A DNA stretch of 64,000 nucleotides from DAINRZ01 sp964634885 (GCA_964634885.1 CAZWLN010000002.1:186001-250000); one strand, 5' to 3'. Counted from the stretch's first letter, positions 55,194 through 64,000 are shown. Program-made: numbers and translations. Notes: generated by a model from the sequence alone, not told the origin.

Positions 55194-57839
55194 TTATAAA
55201 TTATAATTCAATCTTAAAGTCAGTGTCCTCTCACGCTGCGGGACTCTGTATGAATAGAATGAGCCGTCGGCAGACCTGATGCCGGGGTCGAAATACTCGA
55301 TGTCGAATATGTTATTAACTATTGCTTGTAGTGTAATGTTATCGAAGAAAGTATAGCTTATTGTTCCGTTCATCAGGAAGACAGCCGGGAAATGGCCCGG
55401 GTTGTACATCACCGAAGTATTTGACCCGACAGGCCTTTCAGTCTTGTAATTCATCCTTAGGTTGATGTTCAGGTTGTCGAACAAAATGAGGTTTGCGCCG
55501 AAATTGATCCTGTGTGAGGCAATGTCACCGATTCTCTGGTAGATGCCGGTAAGATTGCCCTCTTTGTCGAGTTTGTTGTTTTGTGGGTCAGTGTATGTAT
55601 AGTTTGCATAGAGTTCCAGGTTGTCTAATTTGTAGCTTGCCGTTGCCTGGACGCCCTGTATTTTTAACTGTCCGATTGCATTGTTTTGTCCGGTTTGTGT
55701 TTTTGAACTGTCGTCCAGATAGACCAGTTTTGTGCCGACAACACCGTCGTATTCCGAATAGTAATACAATACATCAACATACAAGTCCTTGAGAGGACGC
55801 CAGGAGGCGCTGATTTCGTAGTTGGTAACTTTTTCCGGATCGAGGTTGGGATTGTTTTTCAGACGCGAAGTGTTTGTCGAATACTTGGTCCAGTTCGAAG
55901 CGTTCTGGAAAGCGCTGGCGTATATGGCTTTAAAAACGAAGTTACCAGGCATCCACAACAGCGCTACCCTTGGGTTGAACTGCGAGCCGTAACCGCCGTT
56001 TTCCCTGATCCTGTCGTAGTCATACCTGCCGCCGAGAGTAAGGCTGAACGCATCGAGGAATTTATAGGTACCCTGGGCGTATGCAGCCATGTCGTAATAG
56101 GTATAGTCATTGCCGCCGGGCAGGTTGTCGCCGGTACTTACACCGCTTTCGACGGTTGGTGAAACGCTTGTCCAGGTTTTACGGTAGTCACCCTGGATGG
56201 AACTGTTGCGTATCTCGAAACCGGCAACGATGTCCAGCTCTTTGAAGGGCAGGTAATTGACCTTCAATTCATTACGGAACTGTCTTGAGATCTGGTAATA
56301 GTATTCGCTGATCCACCTTGGCAGCGAGTCATCGAGGAAATTCTGTGCTGTCAGGCCGTAGTTTGCATAATTAAGCAAATACTCAGCCTGGGATTCGTTG
56401 TCAACTTCCGTTGTCCGGTACTGGGCAAAGTTCATCAGAAGTATATTGTCCGAGATGGCTTTGTTGTATTTTACATAGAAGTAAGTCTGTTTGGGCACCC
56501 ATTTACTGCCGTTGTCATAGCCTGCTTCGTTCTGGTCGTTAAAGTAGTTGGTACCTCCCTGGATATATCTCCAGATGTTATAGCCCAGGGTGAAATCATA
56601 GACTTTCAGCTTGCCGTAGAACAAGTATTGCCGGCTGGTATTGGAGTATGACGGCCTTTTGCCGTTCAGGCTGTCGGAGTAAGAAAGCAGGTCGCGCTTC
56701 TTTGCCTCGGCAGCTCCTGCGTCCGTAAGGCTCAGGGCTGTCGGGGTACCGGTGCTGTCCCGGACAATAGTATAATAGGGATTGTTGTCGTCGATGTTAT
56801 TTTTTGCTATGAAAGCAGAAACACCGGAATTGACGCTCAATACGCTTTTGTAATAGTCCGTGGAATAGAGGGCGTCAAAATCGGAGATGTCATAGTCATA
56901 TTCATCATACTGCGAGAGGTCTCTTTCGTCGGATGTGAGTATCCTTCCTGTTGCAGAAAAAGAAACGGCTCCTGACGAAGCAGACAGTGTCAGGTCGAGA
57001 TATTTTGTATTGTATGTGCCGTAGCCCGTGCTGCCGGCAATGTCGATATGGCCCGGTTTTGACAATTCGTCCGGGTCTTTGGTAATGACGTTAACAACAC
57101 CGACAAGAGCGTTAGCGCCGTACATAGTCGAAGCCGGACCGTACACAACTTCGATTCTTTTTACGTTCGAGATGGGGTGCTGCCTTGACCAGAACACCAC
57201 GTTGGACCAGAGGTCGTTCTCTTCGACGCCGTCAACGAGGAACAGTGTCCTGTCAGTGTTGTTCGAGCGGTAACCTCTCTGGTATATGTTGGAATAGGTA
57301 TTGGCGTAGGTGCGTGAGACATCGAACCCGGGGAGGTCGTCGAAGAATTGTTCCAGATCGACATAGCCTCTGCGTTTGATGTCTTCCTGGGTAATGACCA
57401 CTACATTAGCCGGGGCTTCGAGGATGTTTTCAGCCTTTTTCGATACGGTGGTGATCAGTGTTACACTTTGGCTCTGCTTCAGGCTGTTAACGATCGAGAT
57501 GAACTTGGCGGGGTCGTCAACATAGTTGGGCTGGTATTCCGGGTTGAGCCTCAGGAGAGAGTTGACAGCGTTGGTTGCGGATGCCGTCGAGTCGAGGGCA
57601 ATGTAAGTTAAAGCCAGCAACTTGTAGGCCTGTTCTTTTTCATTCTGGTTAAAACCGTTTTCGAGACAGGGAAGGATAAGATTGATGACCTCGTCAAAAT
57701 TGCCGGTTTCGAATTTCTTTTTCGCTTCGCCCAGGCTTACTTCATTGCACTCGGAGGAGGAACTGGAAGCCCCCTGCGGTGTGAAGAACAACGCTAATAT
57801 TATTCCTGATAATAATACTATTAAATACCCTTTTTTCAT
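55194..57839 (-). CDS. TonB-dependent outer-membrane receptor with helical N-terminal domain
   Basis: The 881-residue receptor imports a ligand across the outer membrane using TonB energy. After the signal peptide (about 1-24) comes an alpha-helical TPR-like domain (about 30-120; SLGEAKKKFETGNFDEVINL, AYKLLALTYIALDSTASAT, LLRLNPEYQPN), in place of the usual carboxypeptidase-like domain of SusC types. The plug (about 130-250) has APANVVVITQEDIKRRGY, FLVDGVEENDLW and VKRIEVVYGPASTMYGANA, and the 22-strand barrel runs to RTLTLRLNYNL. The barrel style resembles siderophore/cobalamin-type receptors rather than SusC, and no SusD gene is present. Its start lies six bases after the nSTAND gene. Confidence 0.93.
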   Translation of the reverse strand: MKKGYLIVLLSGIILALFFTPQGASSSSSECNEVSLGEAKKKFETGNFDEVINLILPCLENGFNQNEKEQAYKLLALTYIALDSTASATNAVNSLLRLNPEYQPNYVDDPAKFISIVNSLKQSQSVTLITTVSKKAENILEAPANVVVITQEDIKRRGYVDLEQFFDDLPGFDVSRTYANTYSNIYQRGYRSNNTDRTLFLVDGVEENDLWSNVVFWSRQHPISNVKRIEVVYGPASTMYGANALVGVVNVITKDPDELSKPGHIDIAGSTGYGTYNTKYLDLTLSASSGAVSFSATGRILTSDERDLSQYDEYDYDISDFDALYSTDYYKSVLSVNSGVSAFIAKNNIDDNNPYYTIVRDSTGTPTALSLTDAGAAEAKKRDLLSYSDSLNGKRPSYSNTSRQYLFYGKLKVYDFTLGYNIWRYIQGGTNYFNDQNEAGYDNGSKWVPKQTYFYVKYNKAISDNILLMNFAQYRTTEVDNESQAEYLLNYANYGLTAQNFLDDSLPRWISEYYYQISRQFRNELKVNYLPFKELDIVAGFEIRNSSIQGDYRKTWTSVSPTVESGVSTGDNLPGGNDYTYYDMAAYAQGTYKFLDAFSLTLGGRYDYDRIRENGGYGSQFNPRVALLWMPGNFVFKAIYASAFQNASNWTKYSTNTSRLKNNPNLDPEKVTNYEISASWRPLKDLYVDVLYYYSEYDGVVGTKLVYLDDSSKTQTGQNNAIGQLKIQGVQATASYKLDNLELYANYTYTDPQNNKLDKEGNLTGIYQRIGDIASHRINFGANLILFDNLNINLRMNYKTERPVGSNTSVMYNPGHFPAVFLMNGTISYTFFDNITLQAIVNNIFDIEYFDPGIRSADGSFYSYRVPQRERTLTLRLNYNL

Positions 57840-57845
57840 ACATCT

Positions 57846-60800
57846 CTAAGGTAAATTTGGACAAGTTTTTTCATAATCGATGTCTGAGCCGACGTATTCG
57901 TTCCACTCGGATTTGGCCATGTTCCTCGATATTATCCTGCAAATCTTCTGTGCAATCAGCGCCGAATTGGTCTCGAAGAAACGTATTGTTTTGTCGCTGC
58001 CGGAAGAGATCAGAGACTCTCCGCCCGGTGTCGTTGCCAGTCCGTAGATCCAGCAGTCCTGGTCATTGATTACTATCGGTTGCTGTTGGTACATTTCATA
58101 GTCCCAGATCCTGATTGTGCCGTCAAAGCTGGACGTGGCAAAGCTCTTTGAATTGGGTATGAATACGATTTTGCTGATCCATGACATATGGCCGTAGAAC
58201 TCTATGGGTTCTGACCCGGGCTTGTTCAGCTGCCAGAGTTTCAGGCTGCCCGACGAACTGCCGGCTGCGAGCAGGTCTCCTTCGCGGTTGAAGGCTACGG
58301 ACCTGACGGGTTTGTTGTCGATGATCAGTTCGGTTGGATTGGCCGGATTCTGGTAGTTTTTGAAATACAGTATTTTTCCGCTTTCCAGGCCTACTACCAT
58401 GCCGTATCCCTGGGGATGCATATCGATGGTATTGATTTTGTCTGAAGTTCTGTACAATATCTTTGATGTCGTTGTCCCGCCGTTGTCCAGGTCCCACTGC
58501 CTTATGGTGCCGTCGGAGGAGACCGAAATCAGTGTGTTGCCGTACTTTGTGAATTTAAGGCTGTTGACAATGCCGTTGTGGCCTTTAAGAATAACGGGCG
58601 CCGGGTCTTTTACAGATACGTTCCAGACGACAATCTCTCCGGAGAATGTGCCTGCGGCGAGATAAATATCATTGGAACTGAAAGCCAACGATCTGAAGGC
58701 ATGGTATCCGTAGCCGTCGGTTAAGAGGTTCTGATGGGACTTTTTACCGGGTTCGAGCAGATTCCACAGTTTGACAATGCCGTCTTCGCTGCAGGAAGCC
58801 AGGAGCCTGCCTTTGCCGGAAACGCAAACGTCCCTGACGGCGTCTTTGTGGTCCCTGTATATCAGCTTGGAAGCGCCGACATTGGCAAGGGCTTCATAGA
58901 CGTTCGGATCGTTATCGTTACCGCCGTACTTTTTCATAAATTCGAAGGACTGCAGGGCAAGCAGGGCCGGAAGGTCGGTTTTCCTGGGCCCGAACAGCTT
59001 GGCTGACTGGATTGCCATTGTCCTGGCAATTGCAACCATTCTCAGGCGGTAGGCATTCTTCTCCGATTTTTCTGCTTTGTCTTTTTCTTCATCTGCAATC
59101 CTCTTCTGGCCTTCGGCATATTTCTTCTGTGCGACGGCTTCCTGTCTCTGGACTTCTGCTTCGTCGCGAGACCTGATGGCCTGAATTTTGGCGGCTTCAG
59201 CCAGTTTCCTCTGTTGTTCGGCCAGTCGTGCGTTCAACTCGGCAATTTTCTGCTGCTCGATGGCATAGACCTTTTGTTCTTCGGTAATTATCTTCTGTTG
59301 TTCGGCAATCTGCTGCTGTTGTTCCGAAATCCTTTTCTGGATGACGGCTTTTTTCTTTTCTTCGGCAGCGAGTTTGCTCTCCTGGATGGCAAGGAGCTCT
59401 TTCTGAAGTGCGTTCTTCTCGCTCGATTCGGCTTTGAACTTGAGGCTCAGGGCCATTATCAGCAACAACAGGGAGATGAACGACGCCGTACCAAGGAACA
59501 AGGCAAACGTACGCGCTCTTCTCAGCCTTCGTTTTTGTTGGTTTTCTTTGTGTTCGATGCTTAAGTCGAATTCCCGTTTTGAGTAATCGAGGAAGGAGAC
59601 GGCCCTTTCGAATTCGGGGTCGTAGCGTGTGGCCCATATCTTGTTGGGTTTGTTTTCCTGCTGCCATTTGAGGGCAACCTGCAATTCGGGATTGACCCAG
59701 AGGCCGGCTTTGCCCTCCTGGTACAGGCGTGAAGTTTCCGACAATCTTATATATAATTGAGCGGACTTCATTTCCTCTTCAACCCATTCTTTAAGCCTTA
59801 CCCAGATCCTCATGATGCTTTCGTGCGATATATCCAGTACGGAGTCGGGTTCGAGCATTATGTTCGGGGCAGGCATGAGGAAGGCGCAGGAATCGGTACG
59901 GAACATCTCGACGATGTCCACGACTTCGTCTTCGCTGGCGTTTGCCAGGACGCTGATCTCGCCGAGGGTCGTGGGCCTTCGGACGCCGCGTCCGTCAGGG
60001 CCGAGTTCGGTAAGTGCCTTGAATATTTTTTCAGTTATATGTTTGCTGCGGTCGTTCGGCAGAGTGTTGAATATTTCCTCGCCGTGTATGGACAGGGCCT
60101 GGTTTACAGTACCGATTGCCTCATAGTGAGTTATGTCGATGGGATTGTCGCTTGCTTCGGTTGAAACCCAGAAGTCCCAGGTCCTCATCAGGGCGTGCTG
60201 AAGGATGGGGAGCTGTTCCTGTTCATTGTTGACATCGCTGATGAGGCGTTCGACAAGGCGTTCGGCGATCTGTGCATTGCCAAGCATTACAGGTTTCCTC
60301 ACAGCTTCTATCAGTTCCATCTCGTTCATCTTCGGAACGAGGTAGTTACCTTCTTTGATGAGGTCGAACAGGAGTTTGTACTCTGCACAGTCATCGATGA
60401 AGTCAGACCTCATGATGAGGGTGATGTATGTCTGGAAGCTTTTGTCCTGCCTGGCGTTGAGCAGCAGTTCGATGAACCTTGAGATGGTCTCTTTCGAATA
60501 GACGTCTTTTCTCGCCTGGTGGTACCTGAATATTTCCTCGAACTGATCGACGATGATAATGATTTTCTTTGTACTGTCAAGTCCGAAACTGTTGAAAACG
60601 TCGATTATTCCGTGATGGGAACTGAGCAGCATTGAAGATATCTCTTCGAGAGTAAGGCTGTTTTGGTATTGTCCTTTGCGAATACTTTCATGGATAGCGA
60701 TTGCAAGATTTTCGACAGGATTGTCTCCGGGCCTGAATATGATATACTCCAGCCATTCCGATTTCCTGGAAGGATCTTTCATATTGAACAGTTCCGGGAT

Positions 60801-60992
60801 GACACCTGCCCTGATCAATGATGATTTACCACTGCCGGAAGCGCCGATGACCGAAATGAATTTCTTCTCATTGAGCTTCTGGATGATCTCGCTGATTTGC
60901 CTTTCCCGTCCAAAAAACAGATGATGCTCGCTGACATCAAAGTTCCTGATGCCGGGAAAAGGATTGTTTTTCATTTGAGCTAATGCCGTCAT
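57846..60992 (-). CDS. membrane-spanning nSTAND NTPase with long helix and WD40 propeller
   Basis: The 1048-residue protein begins with NPFPGIRNFDVSEHHLFFGRE, the entry of novel-STAND ATPases. It has Walker A GASGSGKSS (50-58) and Walker B IIIIVDQFEE (144-153), with a helical STAND region to about 480. One membrane helix (about 492-515) follows a basic stretch KRRLRRAR, which suggests a cytoplasmic NTPase. Then comes a continuous Gln/Glu/Lys-rich coiled coil (about 515-660; QQQQIAEQQK-type heptads) and a seven-bladed WD40 propeller (about 700-1030; LLASCSEDGIVKLWNL, LISVSSDGTIRQWDL, FATSSFDGTIRIWDY). STAND proteins act as ligand-triggered switches; the ligand is unknown. It is the first gene of the operon. 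An internal Met at 60974 is an alternative start. Confidence 0.88.
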   Translation of the reverse strand: MTALAQMKNNPFPGIRNFDVSEHHLFFGRERQISEIIQKLNEKKFISVIGASGSGKSSLIRAGVIPELFNMKDPSRKSEWLEYIIFRPGDNPVENLAIAIHESIRKGQYQNSLTLEEISSMLLSSHHGIIDVFNSFGLDSTKKIIIIVDQFEEIFRYHQARKDVYSKETISRFIELLLNARQDKSFQTYITLIMRSDFIDDCAEYKLLFDLIKEGNYLVPKMNEMELIEAVRKPVMLGNAQIAERLVERLISDVNNEQEQLPILQHALMRTWDFWVSTEASDNPIDITHYEAIGTVNQALSIHGEEIFNTLPNDRSKHITEKIFKALTELGPDGRGVRRPTTLGEISVLANASEDEVVDIVEMFRTDSCAFLMPAPNIMLEPDSVLDISHESIMRIWVRLKEWVEEEMKSAQLYIRLSETSRLYQEGKAGLWVNPELQVALKWQQENKPNKIWATRYDPEFERAVSFLDYSKREFDLSIEHKENQQKRRLRRARTFALFLGTASFISLLLLIMALSLKFKAESSEKNALQKELLAIQESKLAAEEKKKAVIQKRISEQQQQIAEQQKIITEEQKVYAIEQQKIAELNARLAEQQRKLAEAAKIQAIRSRDEAEVQRQEAVAQKKYAEGQKRIADEEKDKAEKSEKNAYRLRMVAIARTMAIQSAKLFGPRKTDLPALLALQSFEFMKKYGGNDNDPNVYEALANVGASKLIYRDHKDAVRDVCVSGKGRLLASCSEDGIVKLWNLLEPGKKSHQNLLTDGYGYHAFRSLAFSSNDIYLAAGTFSGEIVVWNVSVKDPAPVILKGHNGIVNSLKFTKYGNTLISVSSDGTIRQWDLDNGGTTTSKILYRTSDKINTIDMHPQGYGMVVGLESGKILYFKNYQNPANPTELIIDNKPVRSVAFNREGDLLAAGSSSGSLKLWQLNKPGSEPIEFYGHMSWISKIVFIPNSKSFATSSFDGTIRIWDYEMYQQQPIVINDQDCWIYGLATTPGGESLISSGSDKTIRFFETNSALIAQKICRIISRNMAKSEWNEYVGSDIDYEKTCPNLP

Positions 60993-61257
60993 CCTTTAGT
61001 CTTCAATTGTCCACCAAACTCTTTACTGTAAACTCTATATATTTTCTTATCATTGATAATAAGTTTTTCTCCCTAAAATTTTCTTGTTCTTATCTTTTCA
61101 AATATCGTCTCAATCTTTATTCTCAAAAATTGACATCAAAAATTTTCAATAAAAATCAAATGAAATTTATCAAATACCGTTCCACTTTTTCAATTTTTAT
61201 ATTTTATTTTCGTCGTGTAAAAAAATATTTTTTGAAAACTATTAATTTTTATAAAAA

Positions 61258-62247
61258 ATGAGATCAAACAACACTGACGACATTAAGAAAATTGAGTTAT
61301 TAGCCGGATCGCTCACCAAAGTAAGAAATGAAATATCAAAAGTAATCGTTGGCCAGACCGACATCGTAGAGCAACTGATCATCTCTTTGTTCGCCAAAGG
61401 GCACACCTTGCTGATCGGTGTTCCGGGCCTGGCAAAGACACTGCTGATCAGGACACTGGCACAGGCTCTTGACCTGAAATTCAGCAGGATACAGTTCACT
61501 CCTGACCTGATGCCCGGAGACATTACCGGTACGGAGATCATCCAGGAGAATGTCTCGACGAGGCAGAAGGAATTCAAATTCGTCAAAGGCCCGGTCTTTG
61601 CCAACATCATCCTTGCCGACGAGATCAACAGGACGCCTCCCAAGACGCAGTCGGCGCTTCTCGAAGCCATGGAGGAACACAAGGTTACCGCAGCAGGTAC
61701 AACCTATACCCTGGCGGAACCGTTCTTTGTCCTTGCCACCCAGAACCCAATCGAACAGGAAGGAACCTATCCACTGCCGGAAGCGCAGCTCGACAGGTTC
61801 ATGTTCAACATCTGGCTTGACTATCCTTCGATGAACGAAGAAAAGGAGATTGTTACTTCGACGACGGCAGACTACAGGCCACAAATCGACAAAGTACTCG
61901 ACGCCGGCGAGATATTGGAATACCAGGACCTTATCAGGCGTATTCCAGTTGCCGACAACTTAGTGGATTATGCTGTGAAGATTGCCCGAGCGACAAGGCC
62001 CGAGTCAACCACTCTCGATTTCGTTAAGGATTTCATCAATTACGGAGCAGGCCCGCGTGCGTCCCAGTACCTGATACTCGGAGCCAAGTCCCGCGCTGCC
62101 ATACTCGGGAAATATACACCCGACATGGACGACATTCGAAATGTAGCGCTTCCTGTCCTCAGGCACAGGATTGTTACGAACTTCAATGCAGAAGCGGAAA
62201 ATGTCTCCGCCAACGAGATTATCAGAAGGCTGATGGAAAAGATTTGA
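61258..62247 (+). CDS. MoxR family AAA ATPase
   Basis: The 329-residue cytoplasmic ATPase has Walker A GVPGLAKT (54-61), Walker B LADEINR (119-125), the MoxR blocks FTPDLMPGDITG and EFKFVKGPVFAN, and ATQNPIEQEGTYPLPEAQLDRF. MoxR ATPases act as chaperones and usually sit next to DUF58 and VWA genes. Here no such gene follows, since a convergent kinase gene ends 11 bases later. The 265-base AT-rich region 60993-61257 separates it from the divergent nSTAND gene and should hold both promoters. Confidence 0.95.
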   Translation: MRSNNTDDIKKIELLAGSLTKVRNEISKVIVGQTDIVEQLIISLFAKGHTLLIGVPGLAKTLLIRTLAQALDLKFSRIQFTPDLMPGDITGTEIIQENVSTRQKEFKFVKGPVFANIILADEINRTPPKTQSALLEAMEEHKVTAAGTTYTLAEPFFVLATQNPIEQEGTYPLPEAQLDRFMFNIWLDYPSMNEEKEIVTSTTADYRPQIDKVLDAGEILEYQDLIRRIPVADNLVDYAVKIARATRPESTTLDFVKDFINYGAGPRASQYLILGAKSRAAILGKYTPDMDDIRNVALPVLRHRIVTNFNAEAENVSANEIIRRLMEKI

Positions 62248-62257
62248 CCCTGGTTTG

Positions 62258-63883
62258 TCAGACCGGGAATTCAACCACGACAGTGGTTCCCTCGTTCATG
62301 ATGCTGTTGATCCTGATGGAGCCGTTAAGGCTTTCAACTGCTTTCTTTACAATGGTCAGGCCCAGTCCTGTCCCCGATGTGGTATTGACGTTATTGCCCC
62401 TGTGAAAAGGCTCGAACAGTTTCAGGTTGTTCTCATCTGTTGGGATGCCGATGCCTTTGTCTTCAAACCTGATTTTGCACTGCCTGTCGTGAACGTCGAT
62501 CGACAGCCTGACTTTTTCCTTCTTGTTGGAGAACTTAATGGAGTTGGACAAGAGGTTTTGCATTATATAAGTAAATAAAGATATATTACTTCTGACCGGA
62601 AGGATATCAGGTTCGTAAGTAAAATCTATGAGTTCCCTGTCAAAGTTCATTTCTTCGAAGATGCGGTTGGTAAGGTTGACAGCGTCAAACTCTTCGAGAT
62701 AGACTTTACCTTTGTTCTTTTCAATCTGATCGATCGTCAGCACGTCTTCCAGCAGTTTTGTCATGGTTCTGACGGCGATCTGAATTTTATCCAGGTGAAT
62801 CCTGCTTTTTTCCAGCTGGTTGTTTTCCAGTGTCTTGTCGAGAAGGTAAGTGGACGTATTGATGATTGTCAGCGGTGTCCTGTATTCGTGGGAGATCATG
62901 TTGATGAACCTGGTTTTCAGAAAGTTCAACTGCCGTTCGACTTCATAGGCTTTGTTGATCTCGTCTTTAGCCTTGATCAGCTCGGATTCCATTCTTTTCC
63001 GGACTTCGATCTCTCCCCTCAGTTCGTTCATGGTTTGTTCGAGTTGTGAAGTACGGTCAAACACAAGTTTTTCCAGTTCTTTATTTATATTGCTTACAAG
63101 TTCCTCGTTCTTTTTACGGAGTGTAATGTCCCTTACCAGGCCGATCGTGTAGTTGGACATGACTTTGGTGCTCACTTCAACGTAGAAATAGCTGCCGTCT
63201 TTTTTCTTCATCCTTCTTTCTTTAATGTAGGAATCCTTGTTCCGGAACTGGTCATTCTCGGTGTATATTATCTCTTTAATGATTTCGGTCAGGTCTTCGT
63301 CCGGTATAAGTTCGGTAATATGTTTCTTCATCATCTCGGTTTTGGTGTAACCAAGCATGCTGCAGCCGGTTTCATTGACGTCGATGCAGCGTCCCGGGCC
63401 GTCAAAGATGAAGATGCCGTCGGAGGCGTTTTCGATTATCGATCGGAAATTCTGTTCGTTTCTTTTAAGTTCAATTTCTGCCGCTCTGTGCCTTTTATCG
63501 CTGAAGTACCTGTCAACAGATGAATTGATTATTCCGGGCAGAATGTCAACGAGGTTATTCTCTTTAATAATATAGTCGTAAGCTCCCATTTTCATCATCT
63601 CAACCGCAGCCTTCGGGTCAGGGAAGGCAGTCATGACGATGAACGGCAGGTCATTCCTGAGAACATGTAATTCCCCGAGTAAGTCTTTGGCCGTCATGTC
63701 CGGCAGGTTGTAGTCGATGAGCAATAAAGCCTCATCGATGGTGGCGGACTGGGCAAGGAAGCTCCGGGCGTTTTCATAGAAAAGCATTTCAAAAGGAGTG
63801 TTTGACATAATTCTTCTGATGATCTCCCTGCACTCAGGGTCATCTTCAATCACCGCCAGTTTAATGTAAGTAATAGTATCCAA
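62258..63883 (-). CDS. sensor histidine kinase with receiver and PAS domains
   Basis: The 541-residue soluble protein has an N-terminal receiver (5-125; phosphoacceptor Asp57 in LLIDYNLPD, VMTAFPD, DYIIKEN). A PAS domain (about 140-265; FRSIIENASDGIFIFDG) and a coiled coil follow. The HisKA domain has His332 in MISHEYRTPLTI, and the HATPase domain has QNLLSNSIKFSN, FEDKGIGIP and TSGTGLGLTIVKKAV. With the receiver first, it is probably an intermediate that takes a phosphate or signal from another kinase. It starts at TTG 63883, just after the probable mtnA stop (63889-63891); no ATG exists near the domain start. Confidence 0.92.
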   Translation of the reverse strand: MDTITYIKLAVIEDDPECREIIRRIMSNTPFEMLFYENARSFLAQSATIDEALLLIDYNLPDMTAKDLLGELHVLRNDLPFIVMTAFPDPKAAVEMMKMGAYDYIIKENNLVDILPGIINSSVDRYFSDKRHRAAEIELKRNEQNFRSIIENASDGIFIFDGPGRCIDVNETGCSMLGYTKTEMMKKHITELIPDEDLTEIIKEIIYTENDQFRNKDSYIKERRMKKKDGSYFYVEVSTKVMSNYTIGLVRDITLRKKNEELVSNINKELEKLVFDRTSQLEQTMNELRGEIEVRKRMESELIKAKDEINKAYEVERQLNFLKTRFINMISHEYRTPLTIINTSTYLLDKTLENNQLEKSRIHLDKIQIAVRTMTKLLEDVLTIDQIEKNKGKVYLEEFDAVNLTNRIFEEMNFDRELIDFTYEPDILPVRSNISLFTYIMQNLLSNSIKFSNKKEKVRLSIDVHDRQCKIRFEDKGIGIPTDENNLKLFEPFHRGNNVNTTSGTGLGLTIVKKAVESLNGSIRINSIMNEGTTVVVEFPV

Positions 63884-63888
63884 TTTGC

Positions 63889-64000
63889 TTACTTTCTATA
63901 ATATTTATTAAGAAATAAAATCTCAATATTTTCTTTATCGGCATTTATTATTCCTTTTTCAGTAATCAGTCCTGAAACGAGCCTGGAAGGCGTCACATCG
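63889..64000 (-). CDS. mtnA: probable methylthioribose-1-phosphate isomerase, C-terminal end (runs off window)
   Basis: A reading frame enters from the right edge on the minus strand and ends at 63889. The 36 visible residues start DVTPSRLVSGLITEKGII, close to the conserved C-terminal motif FDVTPxxLITxIITExGI of MtnA/eIF2B-alpha-like isomerases in methionine salvage. The final KYYRK is not conserved. Only the tail is visible, so the call rests on this motif alone. Confidence 0.6.
   Translation of the reverse strand, partial: DVTPSRLVSGLITEKGIINADKENIEILFLNKYYRK

Noticed and set aside
55194..57839. SusC/SusD-type polysaccharide utilisation locus
   Set aside because: There is no SusD-like lipoprotein or glycoside hydrolase nearby, and the receptor lacks the usual SusC N-terminal domain.
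57846..60992. Classification of the nSTAND protein as an antiphage Avs-type defence gene
   Set aside because: It has a membrane helix and WD40 propeller, no nuclease-type effector domain, and envelope-transport neighbours rather than defence genes.

Overview
The window looks like a chromosome piece from a Bacteroidota-related lineage of the Chlorobi/Ignavibacteria/Kapabacteria type. Four proteins end in type IX secretion (T9SS) sorting domains, there are many lipoproteins and a TonB-dependent receptor, intergenic DNA is AT-rich, and a TTG/TAnnTTTG-type promoter can be proposed. The same DNA carries flagellar genes (fliL-fliM-fliN-fliO). T9SS cargo plus flagella fits Ignavibacteria or Kapabacteria better than classical Bacteroidetes, which lack flagella. 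This placement is inference. A run of 100 N at 28625-28724 shows this is a scaffolded draft assembly.

Layout. 0-5.7 kb: the end of a secreted M1 peptidase, a YggS-type PLP protein, purine nucleoside phosphorylase, then a transglutaminase-like membrane protein, a DUF350 membrane protein and a beta-propeller lipoprotein. 5.7-8.9 kb (minus): an RsbU-type phosphatase, SecG and a lipoprotein. 9.0-10.5 kb: an LptF/LptG permease with an insertion. 10.5-10.9 kb: a MITE-like repeat. 11-13.3 kb (minus): zapA, a probable 6S RNA and RNase Y. 13.6-16.9 kb: a large T9SS protein. 16.9-22.4 kb: aldehyde dehydrogenase, an MFS transporter, and a TetR/MBL-hydrolase/SDR cluster with a likely operator. 22.6-28.3 kb: a secreted thioredoxin-like protein, a PD40/OmpA-like lipoprotein, alanine racemase and a subtilisin-like lipoprotein. 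28.3-29.0 kb: repeats broken by the assembly gap. 29.3-35.2 kb: a 1979-residue T9SS surface protein. 36-40.8 kb: lspA-rluD and glycogen phosphorylase. 40.9-43.1 kb: a PapD-like protein and two tandem stand-alone receiver proteins. 43.7-44.6 kb: a structured intergenic segment and a TrmH methyltransferase. 44.6-47.2 kb: the flagellar cluster. 47.4-61.0 kb: a tightly packed five-gene minus-strand operon. 61.3-64 kb: a MoxR ATPase, a REC-PAS histidine kinase and the tail of a probable mtnA.

The best candidate for an undescribed system is the 47.4-61.0 kb operon. In transcription order it encodes a membrane-anchored nSTAND NTPase with a long helix and WD40 propeller, a TonB-dependent receptor with a helical N-terminal extension, a GNAT-like acetyltransferase, an ADP/ATP-carrier-like transporter fused to HEAT repeats and a cyclic-nucleotide-binding-like domain, and a propeller/Y_Y_Y histidine kinase. 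Gaps are 6, 13 and 13 bases, then a 20-base overlap, so co-expression is likely. The joint function is unknown; an envelope sensing and uptake system is my inference.

A second theme is a mosaic of short palindrome-bearing intergenic repeats at 10.5, 23.6, 28.3-29.0 and 35.6 kb. The same modules recur in different orders and orientations.
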